The notes below the pieces were generated by a model. That model was given only the letters and a program-made list of their open reading frames with translations. It was not told where the DNA came from and did no database searches. Shown piece after piece: positions 37,050 to 49,158 of a DNA stretch of 64,000 nt; position 1 is the first letter of the stretch, and each line of letters opens with the position of its first letter. The DNA lies in assembly GCF_004519335.1 (NCBI RefSeq), contig NZ_SOZD01000001.1, positions 62,001 to 126,000 on the forward strand, written 5' to 3'. The DNA comes from Jiella endophytica (GTDB lineage Bacteria; Pseudomonadota; Alphaproteobacteria; Rhizobiales; Rhizobiaceae). A program made the position numbers and the translations under genes.

Positions 37050-38374
37050 GTCTGTTCGGTTTCGGCAAATCCGATCTGCCGAGGATCAAGGGCCTGTCGC
37101 CTCGCAAGGCGCGGGTGATCTCCGTCCTCGACGTCGGTTCGGAAAAGATTTCCTGTCTGATCGCCAGGCTGCGTCCGCGCATCGCCGGCGAGATGCTGCC
37201 CGATCGCACCCACACGATCGAGGTGATCGGCGTCGGCCATCACCGCTCCCGCGGCATCCGGTCGGGCGCCGTCGTCGATATCGCGGCTGCCGAACTGGCG
37301 ATCCGCCAGTGCGTCGATGCGGCCGAGCGCATGGCTGGCCTCTCCGTCGAGTCGCTGATCGTCTCGGTTACCGCCGGCCGGCTGAAGAGTGTCCGGCGCC
37401 GGGCCGAGACCGAGGTGGTCGGCGAAGTCTCCCAGGCCGATCTGTCGCGTGTCACCGGCAATGCCGCCAAGATGCCGCTCGACGACGAGCGCGTGGCGCT
37501 GCATTCGACGGTCTACGACCTGCAGCTCGACGACGATGCCGGCCTGGAAAATCCGGTCGGCATGACCGGCGACCGCCTCTCGGCGAATCTCCATATGCTG
37601 ACCGCCGAGGTCGCGCCGCTGCGCAACCTCGAAGCCGCGATCAACCGGGCGCAGCTGGTCGTCGAGGCCTTCGTCGCCACCCCTTACGCCAGCGCGCTCT
37701 CGACCATGGTCGAGGACGAGGCGGCGATGGGCTCGGCCTGCATCGACATGGGCTCCGGCGCAACGACCATCGCGATCTTCCAGAACGGCCGCTTCGTCTA
37801 TGCCGACCAGATCGCCATCGGCGGCGCCAACATCACCATGGATCTCGCCCGCGGCCTGTCGATCAGCCCGGCCGACGCCGAGCGGATCAAGGTCATGCAC
37901 GGCTCGACCCTCGCCGAGCTTCTCGACGACACCGGTGAGCCGCTCAGCGTCGCCCCGCTCGGCGACAGCGGCGACGCCCATCCGATCGTCGTCAAGCGCT
38001 CGCTGGTCACCAAGATCATCCGGCCGCGCGTCGAGGAGACGCTGGAGCTGGTACGCGACCGGCTGAACGCCTCCGGCCTCGGCCACGTCATCGGCAAGCG
38101 CGTTGTGCTCACCGGCGGCGCGAGCCAGCTGGCCGGCCTCGCCGACACCGCCCGCATGGTGCTGCAGCGCAACGTCAGGCTCGGGCGACCGCTGGGTGTT
38201 ACGGGACTCAATCCATCGAGCAAGGGGCCGGGGTTTTCGACCTCCGTCGGTCTCTTGATCTATCCGCAGGTCGCTCACCGCGAATACGTCGCGGAGCGTT
38301 CGCTCGCCGTCCAGGCGATCGACAAGGCGATGGAGGGAGGCCGTTTCGGCTCCTGGCTGCGCCGGGCGCTGTGA
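37046..38374 (+). CDS. ftsA: Cell division protein FtsA
   Basis: A 442-residue actin-like ATPase that tethers FtsZ to the membrane. Motifs are VISVLDVGSEKISCLIARL (phosphate 1), CIDMGSGATTIAIFQNGRFVYADQIAIGG (phosphate 2) and VLTGGASQLAGLADTA (adenosine). The SHS2-like 1C domain with HSTVYDLQLD is present. The C-terminus (FGSWLRRAL) is the amphipathic membrane-targeting helix. A gap of 179 bases without clear features separates it from ftsZ, room for an ftsZ promoter. Confidence 0.95.
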   Translation: MSLFGFGKSDLPRIKGLSPRKARVISVLDVGSEKISCLIARLRPRIAGEMLPDRTHTIEVIGVGHHRSRGIRSGAVVDIAAAELAIRQCVDAAERMAGLSVESLIVSVTAGRLKSVRRRAETEVVGEVSQADLSRVTGNAAKMPLDDERVALHSTVYDLQLDDDAGLENPVGMTGDRLSANLHMLTAEVAPLRNLEAAINRAQLVVEAFVATPYASALSTMVEDEAAMGSACIDMGSGATTIAIFQNGRFVYADQIAIGGANITMDLARGLSISPADAERIKVMHGSTLAELLDDTGEPLSVAPLGDSGDAHPIVVKRSLVTKIIRPRVEETLELVRDRLNASGLGHVIGKRVVLTGGASQLAGLADTARMVLQRNVRLGRPLGVTGLNPSSKGPGFSTSVGLLIYPQVAHREYVAERSLAVQAIDKAMEGGRFGSWLRRAL

Positions 38375-38553
38375 GGAAAGGAATTCCGGCGGGACGATGA
38401 TCGAGCTTCGGATCGTCACGCCAGACCGGGATCAGGCGCCGCGGGGGCGCTGCGCCAGGGACGGGAAAACGGTGCGCGCCGCGCGCCTTTGAGAATTGCA
38501 ACAAACGGCCGCGCGGCGAGACGGCCTGAGCGAATTGGAAGAGGAATGAGGGC

Positions 38554-40119
38554 ATGAGTGTTACCTTGAAGAAGCCGGACATCACCGAACTGAAGCCCCG
38601 CATCACCGTCTTCGGTGTCGGCGGAGGTGGCTGCAACGCCGTCAACAACATGATCAGCGCCGGCCTCGAAGGGGTCGACTTCGTGATCGCCAACACCGAC
38701 GCCCAGGCGCTGCGTTCCTCGCGCGCCGAGCGCATCATCCAGATGGGCGTCGCCGTGACCGAGGGTCTCGGCGCCGGTTCGCAGCCCGAGGTCGGCCGCG
38801 CGGCCGCCGAGGAATCGATCGACGAGATCTGCGATCACCTTCTCGGCTCGCACATGTGCTTCGTCACCGCCGGCATGGGCGGCGGCACCGGCACCGGCGC
38901 TGCCCCGGTGGTCGCCCGCGCCGCGCGCGAAAAGGGCATCCTGACCGTCGGCGTCGTCACCAAGCCGTTCCACTTCGAGGGTCAGCGCCGGCTGCGGATC
39001 GCCGAGCAGGGCATCGAGGAACTGCAGAAGAACGTCGACACGCTGATCGTCATTCCGAACCAGAACCTCTTCCGCATCGCCAACGACAAGACCACCTTCG
39101 CCGACGCCTTCGCGATGGCCGACCAGGTGCTCTATTCGGGCGTCGCCTGCATCACCGACCTGATGGTCAAGGAAGGCCTGATCAACCTCGACTTCGCCGA
39201 CGTCCGTTCGGTGATGCGCGAGATGGGCAAGGCGATGATGGGTACCGGCGAGGCCTCGGGCGAGGGCCGTGCCATGGCCGCCGCAGAAGCGGCAATCGCC
39301 AACCCGCTGCTCGACGAAACCTCGATGAAGGGCGCCAAGGGCCTGCTCATCTCGATCACCGGCGGCCGCGACCTCACGCTTTTCGAAGTCGACGAAGCGG
39401 CGACCCGCATCCGCGAGGAAGTCGACCAGGACGCCAACATCATCCTCGGCGCCACCTTCGACGAGAATCTGGAAGGCGTGATTCGCGTCTCGGTCGTCGC
39501 CACCGGCATCGACAAGAGCGACGTCGAGATGGCCCAGCGCTCGTCGATGGCCAGCCACACGGCTGCCGTGGCGCAGCACCGCGCCGCCCAGCCGGCCGCT
39601 GCCTTCGTTCAGGCCGCGCCGCAGCAGCCCGTTGCCGCGACGATGCATGAGGCTCCGGCCGAGGCCGAGGAAGACGACGCCGAGATCGAGGACGCCTTCA
39701 CCGTCGCACTCGCCGCCGAGATCGCCCAGGTGGCTCCGCAGCCGGCGGCCCGTCCGAGCGTCTCCAGCGCCGAAACGGCGATGGAGCCGATCCAGCCGGC
39801 GCGCATGCCGCGGGTCGAGGACTTCCCGCCGGTGGTGCGCGGCGAGATGGAGCAGCGCCAGGCCGCCAACCACGAGCAGGCTGCCGACGAGCGCGGCGCC
39901 ATGGGCCTTCTGCGGCGGCTGACCACCGGTCTGTCGCGCCGCGAGGAGGACGAGCAGCAGGCCGCCGAGCCGGCGCGCCGCGCCCATGTCGAGCCGAATC
40001 CCTACGCCCCGCGTCGCTCCGCGGCGGAATCGGCTGCCCGTCCGGCGACCGCCTCCCGCCCGGTCAGCGAAGAGGAACAGCTGGAGATTCCTGCGTTCCT
40101 CAGGCGTCAGGCCAACTGA
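38554..40119 (+). CDS. ftsZ: Cell division protein FtsZ
   Basis: Tubulin-like GTPase of 521 residues that forms the division ring. The N-terminal GTPase domain has [16 protein letters not shown], the tubulin signature [17 protein letters not shown] and [11 protein letters not shown]. After residue 320 comes a long Ala/Pro/Glu-rich linker of about 180 residues, as in other Hyphomicrobiales. It ends in the conserved tail [16 protein letters not shown] that binds FtsA and other partners. Upstream is the good ribosome binding site GAAGAGGAATGAGGGC. Confidence 0.97.
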   Translation: MSVTLKKPDITELKPRITVFGVGGGGCNAVNNMISAGLEGVDFVIANTDAQALRSSRAERIIQMGVAVTEGLGAGSQPEVGRAAAEESIDEICDHLLGSHMCFVTAGMGGGTGTGAAPVVARAAREKGILTVGVVTKPFHFEGQRRLRIAEQGIEELQKNVDTLIVIPNQNLFRIANDKTTFADAFAMADQVLYSGVACITDLMVKEGLINLDFADVRSVMREMGKAMMGTGEASGEGRAMAAAEAAIANPLLDETSMKGAKGLLISITGGRDLTLFEVDEAATRIREEVDQDANIILGATFDENLEGVIRVSVVATGIDKSDVEMAQRSSMASHTAAVAQHRAAQPAAAFVQAAPQQPVAATMHEAPAEAEEDDAEIEDAFTVALAAEIAQVAPQPAARPSVSSAETAMEPIQPARMPRVEDFPPVVRGEMEQRQAANHEQAADERGAMGLLRRLTTGLSRREEDEQQAAEPARRAHVEPNPYAPRRSAAESAARPATASRPVSEEEQLEIPAFLRRQAN

Positions 40120-40149
40120 TCTCGCGTCATTGTTGCGGTTTCGCGACAC

Positions 40150-40178
40150 TGCCCGTCGGAGCAATCCGGCGGGCATTT
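40150..40178 (+). terminator. Terminator-like hairpin after ftsZ
   Basis: A 10-base stem (TGCCCGTCGG with CCGGCGGGCA, one T-G pair), a 6-base loop, then TTTGCGTTT. It lies 30 bases after the ftsZ stop. The T-run is broken, so termination may be partial. The rest of the gap to lpxC (about 240 bases) is AT-richer and probably carries the lpxC promoter. Confidence 0.6.
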
Positions 40179-40418
40179 GCGTTTAAGTCACTGAATTTAT
40201 GGGCTTGCAGCCATTCGTTCACGGATTGTTGGTAACAGTGGGTAAGAAAGCGTGATTTTGCCAAAACCGCTTGCCGATTTACCAACGATCGCAACGAAAG
40301 GGGAACCATTGCGGATTCCCCGGCCGGTCTCAACCGGGTGAATCAGTCGACTGGATGTGTGTGTAGGCGGCCGCGGCGCGGGGGTGCCGAAGGCTGGACG
40401 GGGAAAGGTAATCCTGAC

Positions 40419-41363
40419 GTGTTGATGTTTCAGCAGACGATAGCATCGCGTATCGATTTCGACGGCGTGGGTGTGCACAGTGGTCTGCCGGTGCGACTCG
40501 CACTGCTTCCGGCCGAGGTCGACACCGGCATCGTCTTCCATCTCGTCCGTCCCGACGGCAGCATTCGTCAGATCCCCGCCGTTTCGGCGAATTCCTCGCT
40601 GACCGATCTTTCCACCGTCGTCGGCGATCTTGCCGGTGCGCATGTCTCGACCATCGAGCATCTGATGGCCGCGCTCTACGCCATGGGCGTCGACAACGTC
40701 GCGGTGCGGATCGATGCCCGCGAGACGCCGATCCTCGACGGCTGCTCGGCGGAATATGTCCGCGGCATCAACGAGGCCGGCGTCGTCAGCCAGGGTGCCA
40801 AGCGCCGCTATCTGCGGATCCTGAAGCCGGTGGCGATCGAGATGGGCAAGGCGAGGGCGGAATACCGGCCCTATGCCGGCACCCGCTTCGAGATCGAGAT
40901 CGATTTCGCCAATGCGGCGATCGGCCGGCAGACCTACCGGGCCGACCTCACGGCCGCCCGTTTCACCCGGGATCTCGCCCGGGCGCGCACCTTCGGCTTC
41001 ATGGCCGATGTCGAACAGCTCTGGGCGGCCGGCTATGCGCTGGGCTCCTCGCTCGACAATTCGGTGGTGCTCTCCGACGACGGCCGTGTGGTCAATCCGG
41101 AAGGGCTGCGCTTCGAGGACGAATTCGTTCGCCACAAGGCGCTCGACGCCGTCGGCGACCAGGCTCTCGCGGGCCTGCGCATCCTCGGCTGCTACAGCTC
41201 CTATCGCGGCGGCCACCGGCTGAACGCCATGGCGCTGCAGGCGCTCTTCGCCGATCCGACGGCCTACGAGATCGTCGAGATGCCGGCCCGCCGCGTCGAC
41301 CCGGTGCGCCATGCGCCGCTGGTCGCGGTTGCCGCGCCGGCCTTTGGTCCGCAGATCCTCTGA
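40419..41363 (+). CDS. lpxC: UDP-3-O-acyl-N-acetylglucosamine deacetylase
   Basis: Zinc deacetylase of about 314 residues, the committed step of lipid A synthesis. Zinc and catalytic residues are in TIEHLMAALYAMGVDN, FVRHKALDAVGDQAL and YRGGHRLNAMALQAL. The family start is ASRIDFDGVGVHSGLPVRLALLP. GTG 40419 suits the spacing from GGAAAGG; ATG 40425, two codons later, is an equal alternative. The C-terminal tail beyond 290 is short. Placed after ftsZ as in other Hyphomicrobiales. Confidence 0.95.
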   Translation: MLMFQQTIASRIDFDGVGVHSGLPVRLALLPAEVDTGIVFHLVRPDGSIRQIPAVSANSSLTDLSTVVGDLAGAHVSTIEHLMAALYAMGVDNVAVRIDARETPILDGCSAEYVRGINEAGVVSQGAKRRYLRILKPVAIEMGKARAEYRPYAGTRFEIEIDFANAAIGRQTYRADLTAARFTRDLARARTFGFMADVEQLWAAGYALGSSLDNSVVLSDDGRVVNPEGLRFEDEFVRHKALDAVGDQALAGLRILGCYSSYRGGHRLNAMALQALFADPTAYEIVEMPARRVDPVRHAPLVAVAAPAFGPQIL

Positions 41364-41401
41364 GGTCCGACATCTGCGTCGCATCCGCTCGACAAGGCGG
41401 C

Positions 41402-41432
41402 GAGCCTGTCCGGTGTCCGGACGGGCTCGTTT
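41402..41432 (+). terminator. Terminator-like hairpin after lpxC
   Basis: A 12-base stem (GAGCCTGTCCGG with CCGGACGGGCTC, one T-G pair) and a 3-base loop, followed by GTTTC. It lies 38 bases after the lpxC stop. Confidence 0.7.
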
Positions 41433-41656
41433 CTGCGTCACTTGCCCGCTTTCGGCCGACGATCCACCCTCACGCCGAGTGCGGGTCAGATGGTGACGCT
41501 GCGGCAACAGGCGGTGGGTGAATGATGGCGTGCAAGGGGTTTCACGTCGCCCGGCCACAAAAAAGGCACCTTACTCGGGCTTCGGCATTGTTCGAGCCTC
41601 GCTCGGGGGGTAGTGATGCCGGCCGGAGGCTGAATGGGGTAGGGGACCCGCAGAAC

Positions 41657-42541
41657 ATGATCGAAGCGACAAGGCAGTCCGCCGGACCAACGAAATGGGC
41701 GCAGCGCATGGCGCTGACCGGCGCGGTCCTTGGTGCCGCACTCGGACTTGGCGGGTGCATGTCGGGGGGCGACAACGACGTCGACGTCCTGGCGCTCGCC
41801 GCCGAGACCGATCCGCCGGACGTTCTCTACAATCAGGGCCTCGCCAATCTCGAAGGCGGACGGCTCGGCGAGGCGGCCAAGAAGTTCCAGGCGATCGACC
41901 GCCAGCATCCCTATTCGGAATGGGCCCGCAAGGCGCTGATCATGCAGGCCTTCGCCAGCTATCGCGGCGGCGACTACGAGGAAGCGACGACGGCGGCCAA
42001 GCGCTACATCTCGCTCTATCCGAATTCCGAAGATGCGGCCTATGCCGAGTACATCATTGGCCTGTCGCACTTCCGCCAGATCCCCGACGTCACCCGCGAC
42101 CAGAAGCAGGCGGCCTACACCGCGACGGCGATGCGGGCGCTGATGGAGCGCTTCCCCGACACCGCCTATGCCGAGGACGCCAAGGGCAAGCTGCGCATTG
42201 CCCGCGACCAGCTGGCCGGCAAGGAGATGCTGGTCGGCCGCTACTATCTCGAGCGGCGCGACTATCTCGCCGCCATCAACCGCTTCAAGAACGTCGTCGA
42301 CGTCTATCCCGACACCCGCCAGGTCGAAGAGGCGCTGGCCCGCCTGACCGAGGCCTATTACGCCATGGGGCTCATCCGCGAGGCGCAGGCCTCCGCCTCG
42401 GTGCTCGGCCAGAACTATCCCGACTCGCCCTGGTATCGCGACTCCTACGCTCTGCTGAAGGGCCACGGGCTGGAGCCGCAGGCCGGCGCGTCGGACTCCT
42501 GGTTCGCCGCGGCGACGAAGAAGATCACCGGCGCGTCCTGA
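41657..42541 (+). CDS. bamD: Outer membrane protein assembly factor BamD
   Basis: A 294-residue lipoprotein of the BAM complex that folds beta-barrel proteins into the outer membrane. It has a signal peptide with lipobox LGLGGC (Cys34), then TPR-type helices: [68 protein letters not shown] and [24 protein letters not shown] 41657 gives the proper lipoprotein signal; the open frame upstream does not. It is followed by a strong terminator before recN. Confidence 0.94.
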   Translation: MIEATRQSAGPTKWAQRMALTGAVLGAALGLGGCMSGGDNDVDVLALAAETDPPDVLYNQGLANLEGGRLGEAAKKFQAIDRQHPYSEWARKALIMQAFASYRGGDYEEATTAAKRYISLYPNSEDAAYAEYIIGLSHFRQIPDVTRDQKQAAYTATAMRALMERFPDTAYAEDAKGKLRIARDQLAGKEMLVGRYYLERRDYLAAINRFKNVVDVYPDTRQVEEALARLTEAYYAMGLIREAQASASVLGQNYPDSPWYRDSYALLKGHGLEPQAGASDSWFAAATKKITGAS

Positions 42542-42595
42542 GGCCGGGAGATCGGCTGAAGGCGGCGGCCATCCCGGCCGCATCGGCAAGACAAG

Positions 42596-42618
42596 GCGGC
42601 GCGCAAGCGCCGCTTTTT
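42596..42618 (+). terminator. Rho-independent terminator after bamD
   Basis: The stem GCGGCGC/GCGCCGC with the stable GCAA tetraloop is followed directly by TTTTT. It lies 55 bases after the bamD stop, ending the lpxC-bamD segment before recN. Confidence 0.88.
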
Positions 42619-42728
42619 GCAAGAAGCGACGCGCCGCCGCCCGCATTGTCCGCCGAGCCGGCTTGCGAAACCACTGCCAGCGACCGACATTGTCTGCGCC
42701 GCATCCTGCCCTGACCGACGAACCGGAC

Positions 42729-44408
42729 ATGCTGGTCCATCTTTCCATTCGCGACATCGTCCTCATCGAACGCCTCGACCTGACGCTCGGGGCGGGTCTC
42801 TCGGTGCTGACCGGCGAGACCGGCGCCGGCAAGTCGATCCTGCTCGATTCGCTCTCCCTGGCCCTCGGCGGCCGCGGCGACGGTTCGCTGGTCCGTCACG
42901 GCGCGAAGCAGGGCGAGGTGATCGCCGCCTTCGACGTCGCCGCCGATCATCCGGCGAGGCAGCTTCTTACCGACAATGGTTTCGACGACGACGGCGACGT
43001 CGTGCTGCGGCGTGTCCAGACCGCCGATGGGCGCAGCCGCGTTTTCGTCAATGACCGGCCCTCCAGCGTCGCGCTGATGCGCCAGATCGGCCTGTCGCTG
43101 GTCGAGATCCATGGCCAGCATGACGACCGGGCGCTGGTCGATGCCGCCAGCCATCGCATGCTCCTCGACGAGTTCGGCGGGCTGGAGCACGAAGCCGAAT
43201 CGCTCGCAAGGCTCCATGGCGAGTGGCGCGGCGCTCGCGAGGCCCTCTCGGCGCATCGCGCCAAGGTGGAGGCGGCGGCGCGCGAGGCGGATTTTCTGAG
43301 GAGCGCGGTCGAGGAGCTTTCCGAACTCCAGCCGCTCGCCGGCGAGGAAGAGGAACTCGCCGAAAGGCGTCAGGTGATGATGCGATCGGAAAAGATCGCC
43401 ACCGACGTCAACGACGCCAATGAGGAACTCTCCGGCCCGACCTCACCGATCCCGGGGCTGGCGAATCTCCTGAAGCGGCTCGACCGCAAGCGCGACGAAC
43501 TCCCCGGTCTGCTCGACGAGGCGATCGAACGGCTCGATACCGCCCTCGATGCCTTGTCCGATGCCCAGACCAGCCTTGAAGCAGCGCTCCGCAGCCTCGA
43601 ATTCGATCCGCGTGCCCTGGAGGCGACCGAGGAGCGGCTTTTCGCGCTGCGCGCCGCCGGCCGCAAGTTCAACCTTCCCGTCGACGATCTGCCGGAACTG
43701 ACGGCACGGATGATCGGCGATCTTGCCGATCTCGACGCCGGCGAGGAGAGGCTCGTCGCCCTTCAGGCGGAGGTCGAGGCAAAGCGCGAGCGCTATGATG
43801 CCGAGGCGGCCGTCCTGTCGGAAAGGCGCGCCGTGGCGGCCCGCATGCTGGAAGCTGCGGTGATGGCCGAACTCCCGGATCTGAAGCTCGAGCGGGCGAG
43901 CTTCATGGTGGAGATCGCGAGCGACGCCGAGCGGCGCGATCCCTCCGGCATTGATACAGCCGAGTTCCATGTCCGCACCAATCCCGGCACCCGAGCCGGG
44001 CCGATGATGAAGGTCGCTTCGGGCGGCGAGCTGTCGCGCTTTCTGCTGGCCCTGAAGGTGGCGCTCGCCGATCGCGGCTCGGCGCCGACGCTGGTCTTCG
44101 ATGAGATCGACACCGGCGTCGGCGGCGCCGTCGCCGATGCGATCGGGCGGCGTCTGGCGCGTCTCGCCGGCTCCGTGCAGGTCCTGGCGGTGACCCACGC
44201 GCCGCAGGTCGCGGCAAGGGCCGCGACGCATCTCCTGATCTCCAAGGCGAGCGTCGGCAGCGAGGTCGAGGACCGTGTGGCGACCCGCGTTGCGACCATC
44301 GACGTCGAGGGTCGGCGCGAGGAGATCGCCCGTATGCTGGCCGGCGAGAGCGTCACGGAAGAGGCAAGAGCGGCCGCCGCCCGGCTGATCGGGGCGGGGC
44401 GCTCCTGA
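42729..44408 (+). CDS. recN: DNA repair protein RecN
   Basis: A 559-residue SMC-like ATPase of double-strand break repair. Walker A is GETGAGKSILLDSLSLALGGRG, the Q-loop follows in VEIHGQHDDRALVD, coiled-coil arms span about 170-370, and the C-terminal half has VASGGELSRFLLALKVAL (signature) and TLVFDEIDTGVGG (Walker B). ATG 42729 matches the family start LVHLSIRDIVLIERLDL; an in-frame ATG 22 codons earlier adds unlikely sequence. Length is normal. Confidence 0.95.
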   Translation: MLVHLSIRDIVLIERLDLTLGAGLSVLTGETGAGKSILLDSLSLALGGRGDGSLVRHGAKQGEVIAAFDVAADHPARQLLTDNGFDDDGDVVLRRVQTADGRSRVFVNDRPSSVALMRQIGLSLVEIHGQHDDRALVDAASHRMLLDEFGGLEHEAESLARLHGEWRGAREALSAHRAKVEAAAREADFLRSAVEELSELQPLAGEEEELAERRQVMMRSEKIATDVNDANEELSGPTSPIPGLANLLKRLDRKRDELPGLLDEAIERLDTALDALSDAQTSLEAALRSLEFDPRALEATEERLFALRAAGRKFNLPVDDLPELTARMIGDLADLDAGEERLVALQAEVEAKRERYDAEAAVLSERRAVAARMLEAAVMAELPDLKLERASFMVEIASDAERRDPSGIDTAEFHVRTNPGTRAGPMMKVASGGELSRFLLALKVALADRGSAPTLVFDEIDTGVGGAVADAIGRRLARLAGSVQVLAVTHAPQVAARAATHLLISKASVGSEVEDRVATRVATIDVEGRREEIARMLAGESVTEEARAAAARLIGAGRS

Positions 44409-44473
44409 GGACCGGTCGGCAAGGCCGCGCCGGCGCCCTATAATCGTCCCCGTCGGACAGGATGGGGGTGAAC

Positions 44474-45586
44474 ATGGCGCGCGACGGGATCGTATTGATT
44501 GCCGGGGCCGGGCCCGTCGGGCTTGCGGCGGCGGTGGAACTCACGCGGCGCGGTGTTGCCGTCCGCATCGTCGATGCCGGCGAGGGGCCGACGCCCGCCG
44601 ACCAGTCCCGCGCGCTCGCCGTCCTGCCGACGACGCTGCGGATCTTCGAAGCCTCGGGGATCACGACGAAGCTTCTGGCGGCCGGAACGAAGATCACCGG
44701 TGCCGACATCGCGCTCGACGACAAGCCGGCCTTCGCCTTCGATTTCTCCGACGCCGACACGCCCTATCCCTTCATCCTCGCCTTCCCGCAAGGCGGCACC
44801 GAACGGCTGATGATCGAATGGCTGGCGGCGCATTCGGTGCCGGTGGAATGGTCCGTCGGCCTCGACACCGTCGGCGAGACCCATCGCCCGACGGCGATGC
44901 TGTCCAACGGCGAACGCGTCGAGGCGGCGGCGATCCTCGGCTGCGACGGCAGCCATTCGCGGGTTCGCCAGGAGCTCGGCGTGCCCTGGAGCGGCGAGGG
45001 CTATCCCGGCGCCTTCGCGCTTGCCGACGTCGTCTTCGACGAGCCGATCGACGCCCACCGGGGCAAGCTCTCGATCGGCTCGTCGCGGGAGAAGTCCCAC
45101 GCCCTTTTGCCGATGGGCGAGAACCGGGCGCGGCTGATCGGCTTTCACGATTCGCCCGAGGCGCTCGTCGAGGCGTTTCGCGCCAGCATCGCCGAGGTTA
45201 CCTGGAAGTCGACCTTCCACGTCTCGTTCCGCCATGCCGAGCGGATGTCCCGCGGCAAGGTGTTCCTCGCTGGCGACGCGGCCCATGTTCATTCGCCGGT
45301 CGGCGGGCGGGGCATGAATCTCGGCATCTGGGATGTCGCGGCATTCGCCCATCTCTATTGCGAGCACCGCGAAACCGAATATGAAACGCAGCGGCTGCCG
45401 GTGGCGAGAGCCGTCATCGACCAGACGCGCGAGATGACCGACCGGCTCGGCCGTCCGCCGGCCTATCTCGGCTCGATGCTGAAATACGCCATGCCGATGG
45501 CGACGATGCTGGCGCCGGTGCGGCGCAAGATTGCCGAACGCGTTCTGGCGCTCGACCTGCCACAGCCAGAGTGGCTCCATTCATGA
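44474..45586 (+). CDS. FAD-dependent monooxygenase (class A, PheA/TfdB-like)
   Basis: A 370-residue flavoprotein hydroxylase. FAD motifs are IAGAGPVGLAAAVELTRRG (GxGxxG), ILGCDGSHSRVRQELG (DG motif) and KVFLAGDAAHVHSPVGGRGMNLGI (GD motif), the layout of aromatic ring or quinone hydroxylases. ATG 44474 has GGGGGTGA just upstream; ATG 44462 overlaps that site and is less likely. It lies 65 bases after recN on the same strand and ends convergently, overlapping the toxin gene by six bases. Substrate unknown. Confidence 0.85.
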   Translation: MARDGIVLIAGAGPVGLAAAVELTRRGVAVRIVDAGEGPTPADQSRALAVLPTTLRIFEASGITTKLLAAGTKITGADIALDDKPAFAFDFSDADTPYPFILAFPQGGTERLMIEWLAAHSVPVEWSVGLDTVGETHRPTAMLSNGERVEAAAILGCDGSHSRVRQELGVPWSGEGYPGAFALADVVFDEPIDAHRGKLSIGSSREKSHALLPMGENRARLIGFHDSPEALVEAFRASIAEVTWKSTFHVSFRHAERMSRGKVFLAGDAAHVHSPVGGRGMNLGIWDVAAFAHLYCEHRETEYETQRLPVARAVIDQTREMTDRLGRPPAYLGSMLKYAMPMATMLAPVRRKIAERVLALDLPQPEWLHS

Positions 45587-45895
45587 TTTTCGAAGCATGA
45601 TCGCATTGTAGTCGCGGCCGCCATAGATGACGTCGATGATTTCGACGTGATCTTCCAACGTCCGATACAGGATCACCGCCGACCGCTCGAACGGAACAAG
45701 GCGGACATCGTCCCCAAGATCAGCGCGCGGAGAGCCGCCATTCGGCGCCCTGCCGATCTTCGTACAACGCCGTTCGATGCGATCGGTGAATGATAGTGCG
45801 ACATCGAGTGATCCAGTCGACGTCGCGATGTAGGTCGCAAGGTCCGCAAGGGAGGATATTGCCGCTTCCGATAGTCGGACCGGCAGAACTTTCAC
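45581..45895 (-). CDS. ParE/RelE-family toxin
   Basis: A 104-residue toxin of the ParE superfamily, with KVLPVRLSEAAISSLADLATYIA, DRIERRCTKIGRAPNGGSPRAD, VRLVPFERSAVILYRTLEDHVEIIDVIYGGRD and a short tail. ParE toxins poison DNA gyrase. Its start overlaps the antitoxin stop as ATGA, the usual tight coupling, and its 3' end overlaps the convergent monooxygenase gene by six bases, so both genes are packed tail to tail. Codon use is slightly less GC-biased than in the neighbours, hinting at acquisition. Confidence 0.85.
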   Translation of the reverse strand: MKVLPVRLSEAAISSLADLATYIATSTGSLDVALSFTDRIERRCTKIGRAPNGGSPRADLGDDVRLVPFERSAVILYRTLEDHVEIIDVIYGGRDYNAIMLRKS

Positions 45896-46155
45896 GACGA
45901 GCGATGCCGTCGTGAAACTTCCCGTCGGACCCTTTCGAATGCCTCCTTAACGGGTACGGAGGGGCGCGGGTCTCTCCGTGCCGCGTCCACTCGTGCCCGC
46001 ACAGCTTCGATGCGCGCCGCTCGGTCCATCTCGAAATAGGTTGCCAGCGCCTGGCGTATCAATTCGTCAGGCGTCGGAACGGCGCCGGATTCGACCTCGG
46101 CGGCGATTTCCTGCATCAGGTCTTCCGGCAGTGTGACTTGGAGGGGCTCGGCCAT
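45892..46155 (-). CDS. ParD-like antitoxin
   Basis: An 87-residue antitoxin partner. The N-terminal ribbon-helix-helix is LQVTLPEDLMQEIAAEVESG with PTPDELIRQALATYFE, which binds DNA and represses the pair. The C-terminal basic tail (EAFERVRREVSRRHRSS) should wrap the toxin. ATG 46155 is chosen as the family start; in-frame ATGs at 46179, 46185 and 46209 are possible and no ribosome binding site decides. The pair sits between the monooxygenase gene and ligA. Confidence 0.8.
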   Translation of the reverse strand: MAEPLQVTLPEDLMQEIAAEVESGAVPTPDELIRQALATYFEMDRAARIEAVRARVDAARRDPRPSVPVKEAFERVRREVSRRHRSS

Positions 46156-46211
46156 ATCTGGTTCTGTCCACGCGGTCATCTTCATGAAAAATGCGGTATC
46201 GGTCACCATAG

Positions 46212-48410
<2,199 letters not shown>

Positions 48411-48537
48411 GGCGTTTTTGCCGCGGTGCAGAACCGCCACGGCGGCCGGCGAAAGCTTCTACCTCGTCCGGCCGGCTCTTGCGTCGGCGAGGCGCGGGCG
48501 GCAGCGTCGCGCGAAACGACGACACACGGGACTGCCC

Positions 48538-49047
48538 ATGACCGACCGACCGGCGCGCGGCCTGCGCTCAGCCATTCTTCTCGCGGCGCTCCTGTCGCTC
48601 TTTGCCGGCCCGGCGCCCGCCACCGAGGCGAGGGCCGCCGCCGAGACCATCGACCGCAACGATTTTCCGGCGATGCTGGACCTTGCGAGGGGCTATGGCG
48701 AGGCGGAACTGACCAAGACCGAGACCGGCGATCCGGTGATCGCCGGCGACATCAACGGCACCGCCTATCAGCTGTTCTTCCTCGACTGCCGGAACAATCG
48801 CGACTGCCGCACCCTGAACTTCTACGCCATATGGGACGGCGCCGGCGTGTCGCTCGATCTCGTCAATCACTGGAATTCCCTTGGCGCCTACAACAAGTCC
48901 TACCTCACCGAAACGGGAATGCCAGTCGTCGAGCTCAACGCCTCCTCATTCGACCTGACCAGGCGGCGGCTCGCCGATCTCTTCGACCGCTGGACGGTCA
49001 CGCTGGCCGAATTTCCCCGCGAAGTGCTCGACAAGGCCGATCAGTAG
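48538..49047 (+). CDS. Secreted YbjN-domain protein
   Basis: A 169-residue exported protein with a signal peptide (about 10-33, LLSLFAGPAPATEARA) and a YbjN-type sensory/chaperone fold: DFPAMLDLARGYGEAELT, INGTAYQLFFLDCRNNRDCRTLNFYAIWD, NHWNSLGAYNKSYLTETG. ATG 48538 gives the signal peptide. The YbjN role is unclear; relatives resemble type III secretion chaperones and affect stress and motility genes in E. coli. Two Cys in the LDCRNNRDCR loop may form a disulfide in the periplasm. Confidence 0.75.
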   Translation: MTDRPARGLRSAILLAALLSLFAGPAPATEARAAAETIDRNDFPAMLDLARGYGEAELTKTETGDPVIAGDINGTAYQLFFLDCRNNRDCRTLNFYAIWDGAGVSLDLVNHWNSLGAYNKSYLTETGMPVVELNASSFDLTRRRLADLFDRWTVTLAEFPREVLDKADQ

Positions 49048-49158
49048 GGCTTGCGGCCCGCACCGCAGGAAAGCGGTTGGGGCTCGCCCGACTTGCTGTA
49101 TCGTCACCGAACGGTCGAATCGGTCGCCTTGCCCCATCACCCTTTCCGGCAGTCCCCA

